Shown here: positions 27,401 to 36,890 of the stretch, piece by piece
Layout: each line of letters opens with the position of its first letter
How positions within the stretch are numbered: position 1 is the first letter of the stretch
NCBI GenBank assembly: GCA_024372495.1
Contig: CP099977.1
Coordinates: 620,001-684,000, forward strand
DNA: 64,000 nucleotides
Direction: 5' to 3'
From: Pseudarthrobacter sp. Fe7
GTDB lineage: Bacteria > Actinomycetota > Actinomycetes > Actinomycetales > Micrococcaceae
Program-made: the position numbers and the translations under genes
The notes under the pieces: generated by a model
The model's database searches: none
The model's input: the letters and a program-made list of their open reading frames with translations, nothing else
Told to the model about the DNA's origin: nothing

Positions 27401-27867
27401 CTACGGGCGCTGCCGCCTTACCGGGTGGTGGCTGGTAATGGACACCCTGTTGAAGGCATTCATCGTCACCGCAACCCAGCTCACTGCTGAAAACTCCTCC
27501 TCCGTAAGACATTGGCGCGCATAGGCCTCCGTGTGCTCCATCCGCCCCGCATCCCGGAGTTCGGTGATAGCTTCCACCAAGGCCAGCGCGGCCCGCTCTT
27601 TATCCGAGAACAGTGCCGTCTCGCGCCAGGCGGGCAACACCGCCAGGCGCTGGGGGCTTTCCCCGCTTCCCCGGCCTTCCGCACATGCAGATCCAGGCAG
27701 TAGGCGCAGCCGTTGATCTGGGAGATCCGCACGTTGATGAGTTCCAGGAGGCCGCGCCCAAGCCCGGCTTCTTCCGCCGCTTCCTGCACCTTCAGCCCAA
27801 GGCCACTGAGCGCCCTCCAGAGCGCCGGATGCTGTTTGTCGAGGTACAGGTGCTCGGTGGCGCTCAC
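27401..27867 (-). CDS. AhpD-like/carboxymuconolactone decarboxylase-family protein, one frameshift
   Basis: About 155 aa after restoring one lost G near 27650. The AhpD core helix bears the redox motif CAYCLDLH (CxxCxxxH) preceded by LLELINVRISQING, followed by LAVLPAWRETALFSDKERAAL and CLTEEEFSAVSWVAVTMNAFNRVSI. Such proteins are peroxidase-linked or gamma-carboxymuconolactone-type enzymes; the CxxC favours an alkylhydroperoxidase-like role. GTG 27867 (VSATEHLYLDKQHPALW) has AAGGA five bases before it. It lies between two DnaA-box groups. Confidence 0.82.
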
Positions 27868-28407
27868 GGAGGTCCTTATCGGTCGAACGGCTTCGCAGGC
27901 AACCATCATAGGCAGGGGGTGGCCGCCAGCCATTACTGCTTATCCACTTACCAACATTGCGATACCCACAAGTTATCCACAGCTGTGGGAAACCGCGTGG
28001 AAATCTCTCCCGCATGGGCTCATGCCCTTACTGCCGCGGGCCGCAATGGCGCCGAAACCACATCCCTGTGACTTGTTAACAGTGTGCATAAGGCTGTCAA
28101 CAACCGTCTGCGAAGGCTGACGACGAGGACGCAGACGGGCCTCAATGACACGGTTTTCCACAGTTCTCGGCGAAAGGAGACTCTTATCCACTTACGCACA
28201 GCAATATCCCCACAACTTATCCACAGATGTGGAGAAATACTGTCCGCCTAACAGACCAAACGCCTGTAGGAGCAGGCACACGGGGAGCCAGCGACTGAAC
28301 TACAGCTATGTAAGTTACCAACACTGTGGATAAGTGCTGTGGAAAACGGCGATGCCCCCGGCACCTAGGGCGCCGGGGGCATCGGGGTTAATTCGGGGTG
28401 GAAGGGG
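27868..28407. other. 540-bp intergenic DnaA-box cluster
   Basis: Perfect 9-mers TTATCCACA at 27973-27981 and 28217-28225 and TGTGGATAA at 28325-28333; near-boxes TTATCCACT at 27940-27948 and 28184-28192; and several GTGGAAAAC/TTTTCCACAG variants. The segment is AT-richer than its surroundings and contains no convincing gene. It is about 15 kb from dnaA and outside the dnaA-dnaN interval, so it may titrate DnaA or take part in initiation. Confidence 0.7.
28351..28383 (-). terminator. Terminator after the rhomboid gene
   Basis: GATGCCCCCGGC and GCCGGGGGCATC pair perfectly (12 bp) around a 9-base loop. Read on the minus strand, GCCGTTTTCC follows. It lies 25 bases past the rhomboid stop. Confidence 0.65.
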
Positions 28408-29286
28408 TTAGAGCGTTACGCGTACCCAACTCACGGCCAGGAGCAAAGCAAGAACAGCGGCCAGGCCCAGTGCCTGGACGACGCCCTGCCGGGGCCCGCG
28501 CGGCGTGTACGAAAGGACGGCAGCGCAGAGGCCGCCAGTAATGAGTCCGCCAAGGTGGGCCTGCCAGGCGATGTGCGGGATCAGGAATCCAATCACGCCA
28601 TTGATGGCGATCAGGACCCAAAGCTGCCGGGTGTCGCCGCCGCGCTGCCGCTGGACCAGCAACATGGCGCCGAAGAGGCCGAAGATGGCACCGGAAGCGC
28701 CCACCAACCCCACCAGGCCCTGTCCCGGCACCAGTACCGGGTTCATCAGCAAATAACCCACCGATCCGCCTACGGCGGAGATAAGGTACAGCGCCAGGAA
28801 GCGGACACGGCCGAGGACCGGCTCCAGCGCCTGGCCGAAAATCCACAATGTGTACATGTTAAGGAGGATGTGCAGGAACGAATCCGGCGAGTGCAGGAAC
28901 GCCGACGTCAGCATCCGCCAGGGCTCGAAGGCCCCGTACTGCGGGGCGGCGAAGATATTGTTATAGGCGAACTGCTTGTACACCCAGTCACCGGGAATGA
29001 GCATTTGCAGTGCGTAGACAACTACGCAGGCCGCGATGATGCCGAACGTCGCCAAAGGCTTACCTGTGGCAACGGCACCGCCATGGACGGTCCGTACTTC
29101 CGGCGTCGTACGTTTTGATTCGTTGACGCAGTCAACGCATTGGAATCCGACGGCGGCCGCCCGCTGGCAGTCCGGGCAGGTGGGGCGCCCACAGCGCTGG
29201 CAGCGCACATAGGACGGCCGGTCCGGGTGCCGGGGGCAGACCGGGACCTGGGCGGACGGCTCAGCCGACGGAATTCCGTAACTCAT
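28408..29286 (-). CDS. Rhomboid intramembrane serine protease with zinc-binding N-terminus
   Basis: A 292-aa protein. The first 60 residues hold four Cys/His pairs (CPRHPDRPSYVRCQRCGRP, CPDCQRAA, CVDC), a B-box-like zinc-binding region common in actinobacterial rhomboids. Six TM helices follow with the catalytic Ser in LVGASGAIFGLFGA and the partner His in AWQAHLGGLITGG; the conserved HILLNMYTLW loop and AFLHS are present. It cleaves TM segments of unknown substrates. It sits 9 bases behind the PPIase gene and is probably co-transcribed with it. Confidence 0.93.
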   Translation of the reverse strand: MSYGIPSAEPSAQVPVCPRHPDRPSYVRCQRCGRPTCPDCQRAAAVGFQCVDCVNESKRTTPEVRTVHGGAVATGKPLATFGIIAACVVVYALQMLIPGDWVYKQFAYNNIFAAPQYGAFEPWRMLTSAFLHSPDSFLHILLNMYTLWIFGQALEPVLGRVRFLALYLISAVGGSVGYLLMNPVLVPGQGLVGLVGASGAIFGLFGAMLLVQRQRGGDTRQLWVLIAINGVIGFLIPHIAWQAHLGGLITGGLCAAVLSYTPRGPRQGVVQALGLAAVLALLLAVSWVRVTL

Positions 29287-29295
29287 GGTGGGGCG

Positions 29296-29841
29296 TTACA
29301 GCTGTTCGATGTCGATGCTGTTGATGGTGACGTCCTCAACCGGGCGGTCACCCATGCCGGTGCGGACACCCTCGATGGCGTCTACAACCTTCTTGGATTC
29401 CTCATCAGCCACTTCACCGAAGATAGTGTGCTTGCCCTGGAGCCAGTCCGTGGGGATGGTGGTGATGAAGAACTGTGAACCGTTGGTGCCCTTGCCCATC
29501 TGGATCCCGGCGTTGGCCATGGCGAGCTTGTACGGCTGGTTGAAGCTCAGCTCAGGGTGGATCTCGTCGTCGAAGCGGTAGCCGGGGCCACCGGTTCCAC
29601 GGCCCAGGGGATCGCCCGCCTGGATCATGAAGTCCTTGATGATGCGGTGGAAGATGGTCCCGTTGTAGAGCGGGGTACCGGTCTTGTCCTCGCCGGATTC
29701 CGGGTGGGTCCATGCCTGCTCGCCGGTGGAAAGGCCGACGAAGTTCTTGACCGTCTTGGGCGCGTGGTTACCGAAGAGGTTAACCACGATGTCGCCGAGG
29801 CTGGTGTGAATGGTTGCTTTTGCGGTTGCGATGGCAGTCAT
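29296..29841 (-). CDS. ppiA: Cyclophilin-type peptidyl-prolyl isomerase
   Basis: A 181-aa cytoplasmic cyclophilin without a signal peptide. The catalytic region has FHRIIKDFMIQAGDPLG, GPGYRFDDE, LAMANAG and QFFITTIPTDWLQGKHTIFG, covering the Arg, Phe, Met, Gln, Trp and His active-site positions. The start ATG 29841 (MTAIATAKATIHTSLGDIVV) matches homologues. It occupies the Rv0009/ppiA position. Confidence 0.94.
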   Translation of the reverse strand: MTAIATAKATIHTSLGDIVVNLFGNHAPKTVKNFVGLSTGEQAWTHPESGEDKTGTPLYNGTIFHRIIKDFMIQAGDPLGRGTGGPGYRFDDEIHPELSFNQPYKLAMANAGIQMGKGTNGSQFFITTIPTDWLQGKHTIFGEVADEESKKVVDAIEGVRTGMGDRPVEDVTINSIDIEQL

Positions 29842-29995
29842 AGGTTGATTCTCCCATGCCGGTTCTGGGCAGCCACGGCTGCGGGGGCAGTTCCGCGCTG
29901 GGTGAAATCGCCCTAAAATCCGCAAAGTGAATAGCTCGTGATGATCTGGGCACGTAGGCTAGCGACAGAACCGTCACATTAATCGGGAGGTAGTT

Positions 29996-30921
29996 GTGAA
30001 GAAATCGGATCGTATTGCCCGTGACCTTGAGCAGTCGGTCACCAGTGCGGTGGAAAACGCCAAGGATTGGGCCGCCCCCGGGTGGAAGCTGCCGTGGACT
30101 GGGCTGTTCCCCGGCTTCAGCAGGGCCTGGATACCGCATCTCCCAAGATCCAGGAAGGCCTGAAGACGGCGGCCCACAGCCTGGCCGACGGCGTAGCCAC
30201 CGTGACGCCCCGGATCCAGGACGGACTGGCCCACCTGGCCCCCAAGATCAATGACGTGGTTGAAGGCGCTTCGCCCAGGCTGCACGAAGCCCTGGACAAG
30301 GCCACTCCCGTTGTCCTGAATGCCCGTGACCGGGTAGTGGTGGAGTACCTGCCCAAGCTCTCGGATCAGATCGGTGTGGCGTCGGGTGCAGTCCACCGCA
30401 CCTTGGAAAACACGCCGGCCCGGGTTGACGCCGTGGCGCAGAAGCTGGGGGACGTGGGACTTATCCACGCACTCCAGGAGCAGGCCCAGGCAACCGGCGC
30501 CCAGCTGAAGGCAGCCGCAGCGGGAGCCAGCCGTGCAGTGGACGTGCAGCTGGCGCAGCCCCAGAAGCCCAAGAAGCGTGGCTGGCTGATCTTTGGGGTT
30601 GTTGCCGCCGCCGTCGCTGCGGGCGTGGCCGCCTGGAAAGCATCCAAGCCCGTGGAGGACCCTTGGAAGACTCCGTCGCCGGTCACGCCGACTCCTGCGC
30701 CCGTTCCTGCCACGACCGTCAGCGATGTCAAGGAAAACGCCGCTGACGCCGCTGACAAGGGTACCTCTGCAACCGCTTCTACAGCCACCGCCGCCGCCGA
30801 CAAGGCGGCCGACGCGGCTGAGACGGCCAAGGAAAAGTCCGCAGACGCCGCTGACAAGGCTAAGCACGTTGCCGACGACGCTGCGGAGGCTGCCAAGGAA
30901 GACAAGGGCAACCAGGCCTAG
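29996..30921 (+). CDS. Ala-rich, LEA/apolipoprotein-like membrane protein, one frameshift
   Basis: About 308 aa after restoring one lost C near 30076-30080. The RBS GGGAGGT precedes GTG 29996 (KKSDRIARDLEQSV). The N-terminal 170 residues are amphipathic helices with repeated AxPRLxxGLDxASPKIQEGL units. One TM helix follows (RGWLIFGVVAAAVAAGVAAW). The last 70 residues are AADKAADAAETAKEKSAD-type repeats. No named family is recognised. It is similar in design to the LEA-like proteins at 4584-6540 but not in sequence. A terminator follows. Confidence 0.78.
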
Positions 30922-30937
30922 CCTTCACACCGCATGG

Positions 30938-30971
30938 AAAGGGCTCCGTCTTCAGGAGACGGGGCCCTTTT
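30938..30971 (+). terminator. Intrinsic terminator after the Ala-rich protein gene
   Basis: AAAGGGCTCCGTCT pairs with AGACGGGGCCCTTT around TCAGG, and the arm continues into a T-run. Confidence 0.8.
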
Positions 30972-31080
30972 GCATGCCCGGGCCAGGCCCCTTAACCGGG
31001 TTTCACGGATCCCTGCGCCCGCCCTCGACAATCCACTACCGTCCGCGGGAGGCCACGGGCCGGATGCTAGATTTGGAGTG

Positions 31081-31956
31081 ATGTCAGCCAATCGATCCTC
31101 TGGGGATGCCGTGAACGACGCAGCCATACAGCTCCGCGTGTCCATCGTCATACCGGCGTACAACGAGGAAAGCGTGATCAGGCAGTGCCTGATAGCTGCG
31201 ATCTACCAGTCCGCTCCTGCCCACGAGATCATCGTGGTGGACAACCTTTCAAAGGACCGGACCGCTGACATTGTCCGACAGATGCAGCTTGAGTATCCGG
31301 AAAGCCCCATCATCCTCCTGAGCCAGGACCGGGAACAGGGCCTCATTCCCACCCGGAACTTCGGGCTCGACAGTGCCACCGGGGACATCCTGGGGCGGAT
31401 TGACGCCGACTCCATCGTGGAACCCGACTGGGTTGAACAGGTGCAAAGGGCCTTCGCGGACCACTCGGTCCAGGCTGCCACCGGCCCCGTGGTCTACTAC
31501 GACATGCCCATGCGCCGCTTTGGGCTTAAGGCCGACGACAAGATGCGCCAGTTGATGCTGAAACTGGCCAAGCACCAGTACCATTTCCTGTTCGGCTCCA
31601 ATATGGCCCTGCGCGCCACGGCCTGGGAGACCATCCGTTCCGAGACCTGCCGGGACGAAAAGGACGAGATGCACGAGGACATCGATTTGTCCCTGCATCT
31701 GGCCGACCATGAACTGCCAGTGCGCTACTGGCCGCAGATGGTATCAGGGATGTCCGCACGGCGGTTGGAGGATTCACCGCGGGACTACCGCTACTACGTC
31801 ACCCGGTTCGACCGCACCTACAAGGCCCACAATGTCAGGAAGATGGCGCTAAAGGCCCCCATGGTGGTCTTCTTCTCGGTATATTTCCCCGCCAAGCTTC
31901 TCCGGGCCATTCACACCGTCAATACTGCCCAGCCAGTCCGTCGCGGCGGCCAGTAG
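31081..31956 (+). CDS. Family 2 glycosyltransferase
   Basis: A 291-aa GT-A fold enzyme. RVSIVIPAYNEESVIRQCL opens the nucleotide-binding domain, IIVVDNLSKDRTADI follows, and GRIDADSIVEPDWVE carries the DxD metal motif. EMHEDIDLSLHL supplies the acidic catalytic position. A hydrophobic C-terminal stretch (APMVVFFSVYFPAKLLRA) may associate with the membrane. The acceptor is unknown, probably a surface glycan or lipid. Start ATG 31081 is chosen over upstream in-frame codons because the terminator at 30938-30971 lies within the longer frame. It converges with the EamA transporter. Confidence 0.88.
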   Translation: MSANRSSGDAVNDAAIQLRVSIVIPAYNEESVIRQCLIAAIYQSAPAHEIIVVDNLSKDRTADIVRQMQLEYPESPIILLSQDREQGLIPTRNFGLDSATGDILGRIDADSIVEPDWVEQVQRAFADHSVQAATGPVVYYDMPMRRFGLKADDKMRQLMLKLAKHQYHFLFGSNMALRATAWETIRSETCRDEKDEMHEDIDLSLHLADHELPVRYWPQMVSGMSARRLEDSPRDYRYYVTRFDRTYKAHNVRKMALKAPMVVFFSVYFPAKLLRAIHTVNTAQPVRRGGQ

Positions 31957-31959
31957 CGT

Positions 31960-32898
31960 TCAGTCAGTCCCCAACCCGGCAAGGCGTTCCGACGGCGGTT
32001 CCTCCCGGGACGCCGGCCCACGGCTGCCGCGTCTGCCGTTCCTTTGGCCGAGGACCACGACGGCGAGCCCCGCCAGGATTAGCCCGAGTCCCACGTAGGT
32101 GCCCGCAGGCAGGGTCTCGTGCAGGAACACAGCCGCCAACAGCGCCGCCCCGGGGATTTCCAGGAGAATGATCATGGAGACGATAAGCGGGCTCATAGTG
32201 GCCAGCAGGTGGTTGAAAGCAGTGTGGCCCACCAGTTGGGCGCAGACGGTGATGGCTGCGATGCCCAGCCATCCTGCCGGCTCGAACCCTGCCAGGGGCT
32301 GGCCTGCAATCAGGGCCAGCAGAGCCACCAGTGCGGCACACATCCCATAACAGAGAGTGGTGTAGGTTCCAGTCGTCATGCTTTGCCGTGCCTTGCCTCC
32401 CGCGAGCGTGTAGAGGCCGGCAAGTGCGCCGCCTGCCATCGCCAGCAGGTCGCCCGTGAGGGCCTGCGGGGAGGACCCCATATCGAAGCCAGTGATTGCG
32501 ACGACGCCGCCGAAGGCGATCCCGAGCCCCGCGAGGACCTGCCAGCGGTGGCGGATGCCGCGGAAGAGCTGGAACACGGCAATCCAGGCAGACTGCAGGC
32601 ACACCAGGGCTGTGGCGGCGGCTACGGACGTGAGCTGAAGCGAGGTGATGAAGCAGGCAAAGTGCAGGGCAAGGGCGATGGCGGCCAGCATGGACCAGCG
32701 GAATTCGCTGCGGCTGATCCTGCTGAACTGGCCCGGCTCCCGGACCAGGGTGGGAGTGGCCATGACGGCGGCACCAATGGCGTTGCGCCAGAAGGCGATG
32801 GCAAGGGCGCTGACGCTGGTGGCGCCAAGCGTCGCCGCGATCAGGGGTCCGGACGACGCAACGCCGAGGACGCCGACGGCCGCGAAGAAGAAGTTCAC
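31960..32898 (-). CDS. EamA/DMT-superfamily membrane transporter
   Basis: A 312-aa protein with ten predicted TM helices arranged as two EamA repeats: ALAIAFWRNAIGAAVM with VAAATALVCLQSAWIAVFQL in the first half, and MSPLIVSMIILLEIPGAALLAAVFL with GLGLILAGLAVVVLG in the second. It probably exports a metabolite; the substrate is unknown. GTG 32898 is preceded by AGGAGG at six bases, which rules out a longer frame running into tRNA-Ala. Confidence 0.9.
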   Translation of the reverse strand: MNFFFAAVGVLGVASSGPLIAATLGATSVSALAIAFWRNAIGAAVMATPTLVREPGQFSRISRSEFRWSMLAAIALALHFACFITSLQLTSVAAATALVCLQSAWIAVFQLFRGIRHRWQVLAGLGIAFGGVVAITGFDMGSSPQALTGDLLAMAGGALAGLYTLAGGKARQSMTTGTYTTLCYGMCAALVALLALIAGQPLAGFEPAGWLGIAAITVCAQLVGHTAFNHLLATMSPLIVSMIILLEIPGAALLAAVFLHETLPAGTYVGLGLILAGLAVVVLGQRNGRRGSRGPASREEPPSERLAGLGTD

Positions 32899-32934
32899 TG
32901 CAGCCTCCTGGTGCTGGTACGGTTCCGGAAATGG

Positions 32935-32975
32935 AAACAAAAAGTCCCGGTCGGCGTTTCCGCTGACCGGGACTT
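32935..32975 (-). terminator. Terminator of tRNA-Ala transcript
   Basis: AAGTCCCGGTC (32942-32952) and GACCGGGACTT (32965-32975) are perfect 11-bp arms. Read on minus, the hairpin ends in TTTTTGTTT. It lies directly behind tRNA-Ala. Confidence 0.85.
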
Positions 32976-32980
32976 CCTTA

Positions 32981-33056
32981 TGGTGGAGGCACGGGGACTC
33001 GAACCCCGAACCCCCTGCTTGCAAAGCAGGTGCGCTACCAATTGCGCCATGCCCCC
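32981..33056 (-). tRNA. tRNA-Ala (anticodon TGC)
   Basis: A 76-nt gene with encoded CCA. The acceptor GGGGGCA pairs with TGCCTCC and includes the G3-U70 alanine identity pair. The anticodon loop TTTGCAA gives TGC. The D-loop (AATTGGTAG) and T-loop (GTTCGAGTC) are standard. Confidence 0.96.
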
Positions 33057-33130
33057 ATAAGAAGCAACCCGTCCATCATACCCTAGAACCACAGAGCCTC
33101 TAACAGGCTCCCGGAGAGCGGGTAGCCGGG

Positions 33131-33247
33131 CTAGTCCACCGTATCGGTTGACTTGCTCCAGACCGTTTTACGGGCTTCGGATTCCTGTGCTTTCCGGTAG
33201 ACCAGGAAGCCTGCGATTGCCGCTGCCAGTACGAGCAACTTTTTCAC
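33131..33247 (-). CDS. DLW-39 family small membrane protein
   Basis: A 38-aa frame starting at GTG 33247 after GGGGAG: KKLLVLAAAIAGFLVYRKAQ followed by ESEARKTVWSKSTDTVD. One TM helix, then the conserved YRKxQESEA and W..(S/A)TD pattern of DLW-39 proteins. Genes of this family lie between tRNA-Ala and tRNA-Ile near gyrA in actinobacteria. The function is unknown. Confidence 0.85.
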   Translation of the reverse strand: MKKLLVLAAAIAGFLVYRKAQESEARKTVWSKSTDTVD

Positions 33248-33318
33248 ATGCTCCCCATTCCGGTTTAGGTGCCGGATGAACCGGACCAGACCTCAGTTTG
33301 AAACCTGCACAGGTTCCG

Positions 33319-33392
33319 TGGGCGTACCAGGACTTGAACCTGGGACCTCTTCGTTATCAGCGAAGCGCTCTAACCGCCTGAGCTATACGCCC
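33319..33392 (-). tRNA. tRNA-Ile (anticodon GAT)
   Basis: A 74-nt gene without CCA. GGGCGTA pairs with TACGCCC. The anticodon stem CTTCG/CGAAG encloses CTGATAA, giving GAT. The T-loop is GTTCAAGTC. It sits next to tRNA-Ala behind gyrA, the conserved actinobacterial arrangement. Confidence 0.96.
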
Positions 33393-33435
33393 TCAATCCC
33401 TCATCGGGCCGAGACATGACTTTACAGCACACCCC

Positions 33436-33483
33436 GGCCCGATCTCAAATCGGGCCTTTTCGCCGATGCGGAGCCGGCGAAAA
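33436..33483. terminator. Pair of hairpins between DUF3566 gene and tRNA-Ile
   Basis: GGCCCGAT/ATCGGGCC (33436-33456) runs into TTTT on the plus strand; TTTTCGCCG/CGGCGAAAA (33457-33483) is symmetrical. Together they could act as a bidirectional terminator after the gyrB-gyrA-DUF3566 transcript. Confidence 0.55.
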
Positions 33484-33490
33484 GGGCCTC

Positions 33491-34162
33491 CTAATCGTCG
33501 GTGAGGGTCACGCCGATGCCGCCCACCAGGGTGGCGGAGATGTTGTAAAGGACTGCCGAGAGCATGGAGAGTGCCGTCAACAGGACAACGTTGACCACAG
33601 CGATGATAGTGGCGAACGATGCCACCTGCCCCAGCGAGGCAACCTTCTTCAGTTCGAAGCCGCCGCTCTCGGAGCCCGCCAGCGTCCCGAGCAGGCTATC
33701 CACCTGGTCAAAGATCCCGGTGAGGTCCAGGACCGTCCACAGGACAATGGCAGCCACCACGGTGACGATTCCCAGTGCCACGGAGAGCAGGAATGCCATC
33801 TTCAGGACAGACCAGGGGTCCACCTTGCTGACCAGCAGCCGGGCCCGGCGGACTTTCGCCTTCGGGGCCGGCTTGACCAGGCCAGGTGTTCCCTGGCTGG
33901 AGGCGCCCTGTGCAGTACGCTGTCCAGCCGCTGCCGGGCGTTGCCCGGACTGGCCCTGGAAGGGGCGCTGGCCGGGCTGCGCAGGACGGTCACCCTGCTG
34001 GGGTCGCTGTCCCTGCACTGCCGGGCGCTGGCCCGGAGCCCCTGCCGGCGCCGTGGGGCGCTGCTGCGGACGAACGGGGGCGTTCACGCGGGGTGCCGCT
34101 GAAGGCCGGTTCCCGTCGGGAACAGTACTGTTCGGCTTGGGAAATGAGTCGGAATTACTCAC
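33491..34162 (-). CDS. DUF3566 membrane protein
   Basis: A 223-aa protein. The first 100 residues are a disordered Pro/Gln/Arg linker ([17 protein letters not shown]). The DUF3566 domain follows: [21 protein letters not shown], one TM helix, then [22 protein letters not shown] and a second helix ([20 protein letters not shown]) ending [12 protein letters not shown]. It corresponds to Rv0007. The start overlaps the gyrA stop by eight bases. The role is unknown; conserved linkage to gyrase is the main clue. Confidence 0.93.
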   Translation of the reverse strand: MSNSDSFPKPNSTVPDGNRPSAAPRVNAPVRPQQRPTAPAGAPGQRPAVQGQRPQQGDRPAQPGQRPFQGQSGQRPAAAGQRTAQGASSQGTPGLVKPAPKAKVRRARLLVSKVDPWSVLKMAFLLSVALGIVTVVAAIVLWTVLDLTGIFDQVDSLLGTLAGSESGGFELKKVASLGQVASFATIIAVVNVVLLTALSMLSAVLYNISATLVGGIGVTLTDD

Positions 34163-36835
34163 TCGTTACCTCCGTGTTGTCTTCGTTCGGCTCAGCGTCG
34201 CCCGAGGCGTCCTCTGACTCATCGGCCGGTGATTCTTCTGCCATTGCTGGCGCGGCGGATTCCCCAGCGGTCCCACCATCTTCAGCCAACGTTACGTCAT
34301 CCCCGGTGGATTCTTCGTCCTCAAGACCGCGTTCGCTGTTGCGCGCCACCTCAATGATCCGGTCATTCTTGTCCGGTTTGGCGAAGATGACGCCCATGGT
34401 GTCACGGCCCTTGGCAGGAACACCGGCAACGGAGGACCGCACAACCTTCCCGCCCTCCATAACCACCAGGACTTCATCCTCTTCCTGGACGATGAGTGCA
34501 CCCACCAGGTGTCCGCGTTCTTCCTGGTACTTGCCTACCTTGATGCCCAGGCCGCCGCGGCCCTGGAGTCGGTATTCCTCCACCGCCGTTCGCTTGGCAT
34601 AGCCGCCTTCCGTCACAATGAACACGAACGAACCGTCGGTGACGACATCTGCGGCCAGCAGCTCATCGTCCTCGCGGAACTTCATGCCGGTGACGCCGGA
34701 TGTAGCACGTCCCATGGGGCGCAGCGCATCGTCCGTGGCGGTGAACCGGATTGACTGGCCCTTGCGGGAGACCAGGAACAGGTCATCGGTCTCAGACACC
34801 AACTGGGCGGAGACCAGTTCGTCTCCGTCACGCAGGTTGATGGCAATCACGCCCGCTGAGCGGTTCGTGTCGTAATCCTCCAGCCTGGTCTTCTTCACCA
34901 GTCCCCTCTTGGTGCCAAGTACCAGGTAGGGTGCCTGCTGGTAGTCCTTGAGGTCCAGGACCTGGGCGATGTGCTCATCGGGCTGGAATGCCATCAGGTT
35001 GGCCACGTGCTGGCCCTTGGCGTCCCGGCCCGCTTCCATCAGCTCATATGCCTTGGCACGGTAGACGCGTCCCAGGTTGGTGAAGAACAGCAGCCAGTGG
35101 TGGGTGGTGGTTACGAAGAAGTGCTCCACCACATCGTCGCCACGCAGCTGGGCACCCTTGATGCCTTTGCCGCCGCGTTGCTGCGACCGGTAGTTGTCGC
35201 TGCGGGTGCGCTTGACGTAGCCGCCACGGGTGATGGTGACAACCATCTCCTCTTCGGGGATCAGGTCCTCCATGGACATGTCGCCGTCGTAACCCATGAG
35301 GATCCTGGTGCGCCGGTCATCGCCGTGCTTGTCCACGATCTCGCCCAGCTCGGTGCTGATGATTCCGCGCTGGCGCTCCTCGGAAGCCAGGATCGCCTTG
35401 TATTCGGTGATCATTGCTTCGAGTTCGGCGTGCTTCTCCTGGATCCGCTGGCGTTCCAGGGCGGCAAGGCGGCGCAGGCTGCATGTCCAGGATGGCCCGG
35501 GCCTGCAGCTCATCAATATCCAGCAGGCTCCATCAGCCCGTCCCGAGCGGCCTCGGTGGTGCTGGAAGCGCGGATGAGGGCAATGACCTCATCCAGCATG
35601 TCCAGTGCCTTCAGCAGGGCCCGCAGGATGTGGGCTTCTTCCTCCGCCTTGCGCAGGCGGTACCGGGTTCGGCGGGCAATGACGTCCATCTGGTGCGTTA
35701 CCCAGTGACGGATAAAGGCATCAAGGCTCAGGGTCCGCGGAACGCCGTCCACGATGGCCAGCATGTTGGCGGAGAAGTTGCTCTGAAGTTCGGTGTGCTT
35801 GTAGAGGTTATTCAGCACCACCTTGGGCACAGCGTCCCGCTTCAGCACGATTACCAGGCGCTGGCCGGTGCGTCCGGACGTCTCATCGCGGAGGTCGGCA
35901 ATGCCCTGGATCTTGCCGTCCTTGACCAGTTCGGCGATCTTAATGGCCAGGTTGTCCGGGTTGGCCTGGTAAGGAAGTTCGGTCACCACCAGGCACGTGC
36001 GGCCCTGCAGTTCCTCGACGGCAACCACTGCGCGCATGGTGACCGACCCGCGGCCGGTGCGGTAGGCGTCTTCGATGCCCTTATGGCCCAGGATGGTGGC
36101 GCCGGTTGGAAAATCCGGGCCCTTGACGCGCACCAGCAGTTCCTCGAGGAGCTCCTCACGCGTGGCACCCGGGTTGGCCAGATACCACTGCACGCCGTCG
36201 GCAACTTCCCGGAGGTTGTGCGGCGGGATGTTTGTAGCCATGCCCACGGCGATGCCGGAGGAGCCGTTTACCAGCAGGTTGGGGAACCTGGCCGGCAGGA
36301 TGGTGGGTTCCTGGTTCTTGCCGTCGTAGTTGTCCTGGAAATCAACGGTTTCCTCGTCGATGTCCCGGACCATCTCCATGGCCAGCGGAGCCATCTTGGT
36401 TTCGGTATATCGCGGTGCGGCGGCACCGTCGTTGCCCGGCGATCCGAAGTTGCCCTGGCCGAGCGCCAGCGGGTACCGCATGGTCCAGTCCTGGATCAGG
36501 CGCACCAGGGCGTCATAGATAGCGGTGTCACCGTGCGGGTGGTACTGGCCCATGACCTCGCCCACAACACGGGCGCACTTGTTGAAGGACCGGTCCGGGC
36601 GGTAGCCGCCGTCGAACATGGCGTACAGCACGCGGCGGTGAACCGGTTTGAGGCCGTCCCGCACATCCGGGAGGGCACGGCCCACGATGACCGCCATGGC
36701 GTAGTCCAGGTACGAACGCTGCATTTCCGTCTGCAGGTCCACCTGTTCCACGCGGTCGATCAGCACGTCGCCTTCAAGAACGGTTTCCGGACTTCCGGCC
36801 TCATCGGCTGGAATCTCGGGGGTTTCGTCGCTCAT
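34155..36835 (-). CDS. gyrA: DNA gyrase subunit A, two frameshifts
   Basis: About 892 aa after correction. GyrA cuts and rejoins DNA during supercoiling. The N-terminus shows [21 protein letters not shown], the quinolone-region [19 protein letters not shown], and the catalytic Tyr in [14 protein letters not shown]. The C-terminal pinwheel includes QRGGKGIKG (GyrA-box type). The gene is broken by two extra bases only 49 bases apart: CAGGCTC at 35524-35530 and CAGGCTG at 35475-35481, that is GAGCTG and CAGCTG each with an added C in the coding strand. Correction gives [13 protein letters not shown] and [13 protein letters not shown]. Thr occupies the position of E. coli Ser83. The gene lies 55 bases behind gyrB. 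Confidence 0.95.
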
Positions 36836-36890
36836 AAGTTATTTTCCGTTTCAGGTATATGTCTGGTTCCGAATACTTTGGAGCGGGTCC

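Noticed and set aside
34155..36835. Intein, programmed frameshift or real pseudogene in gyrA
   Set aside because: The two breaks are single-base insertions in the same motif seen at eight other places; no intein-like insert exists.
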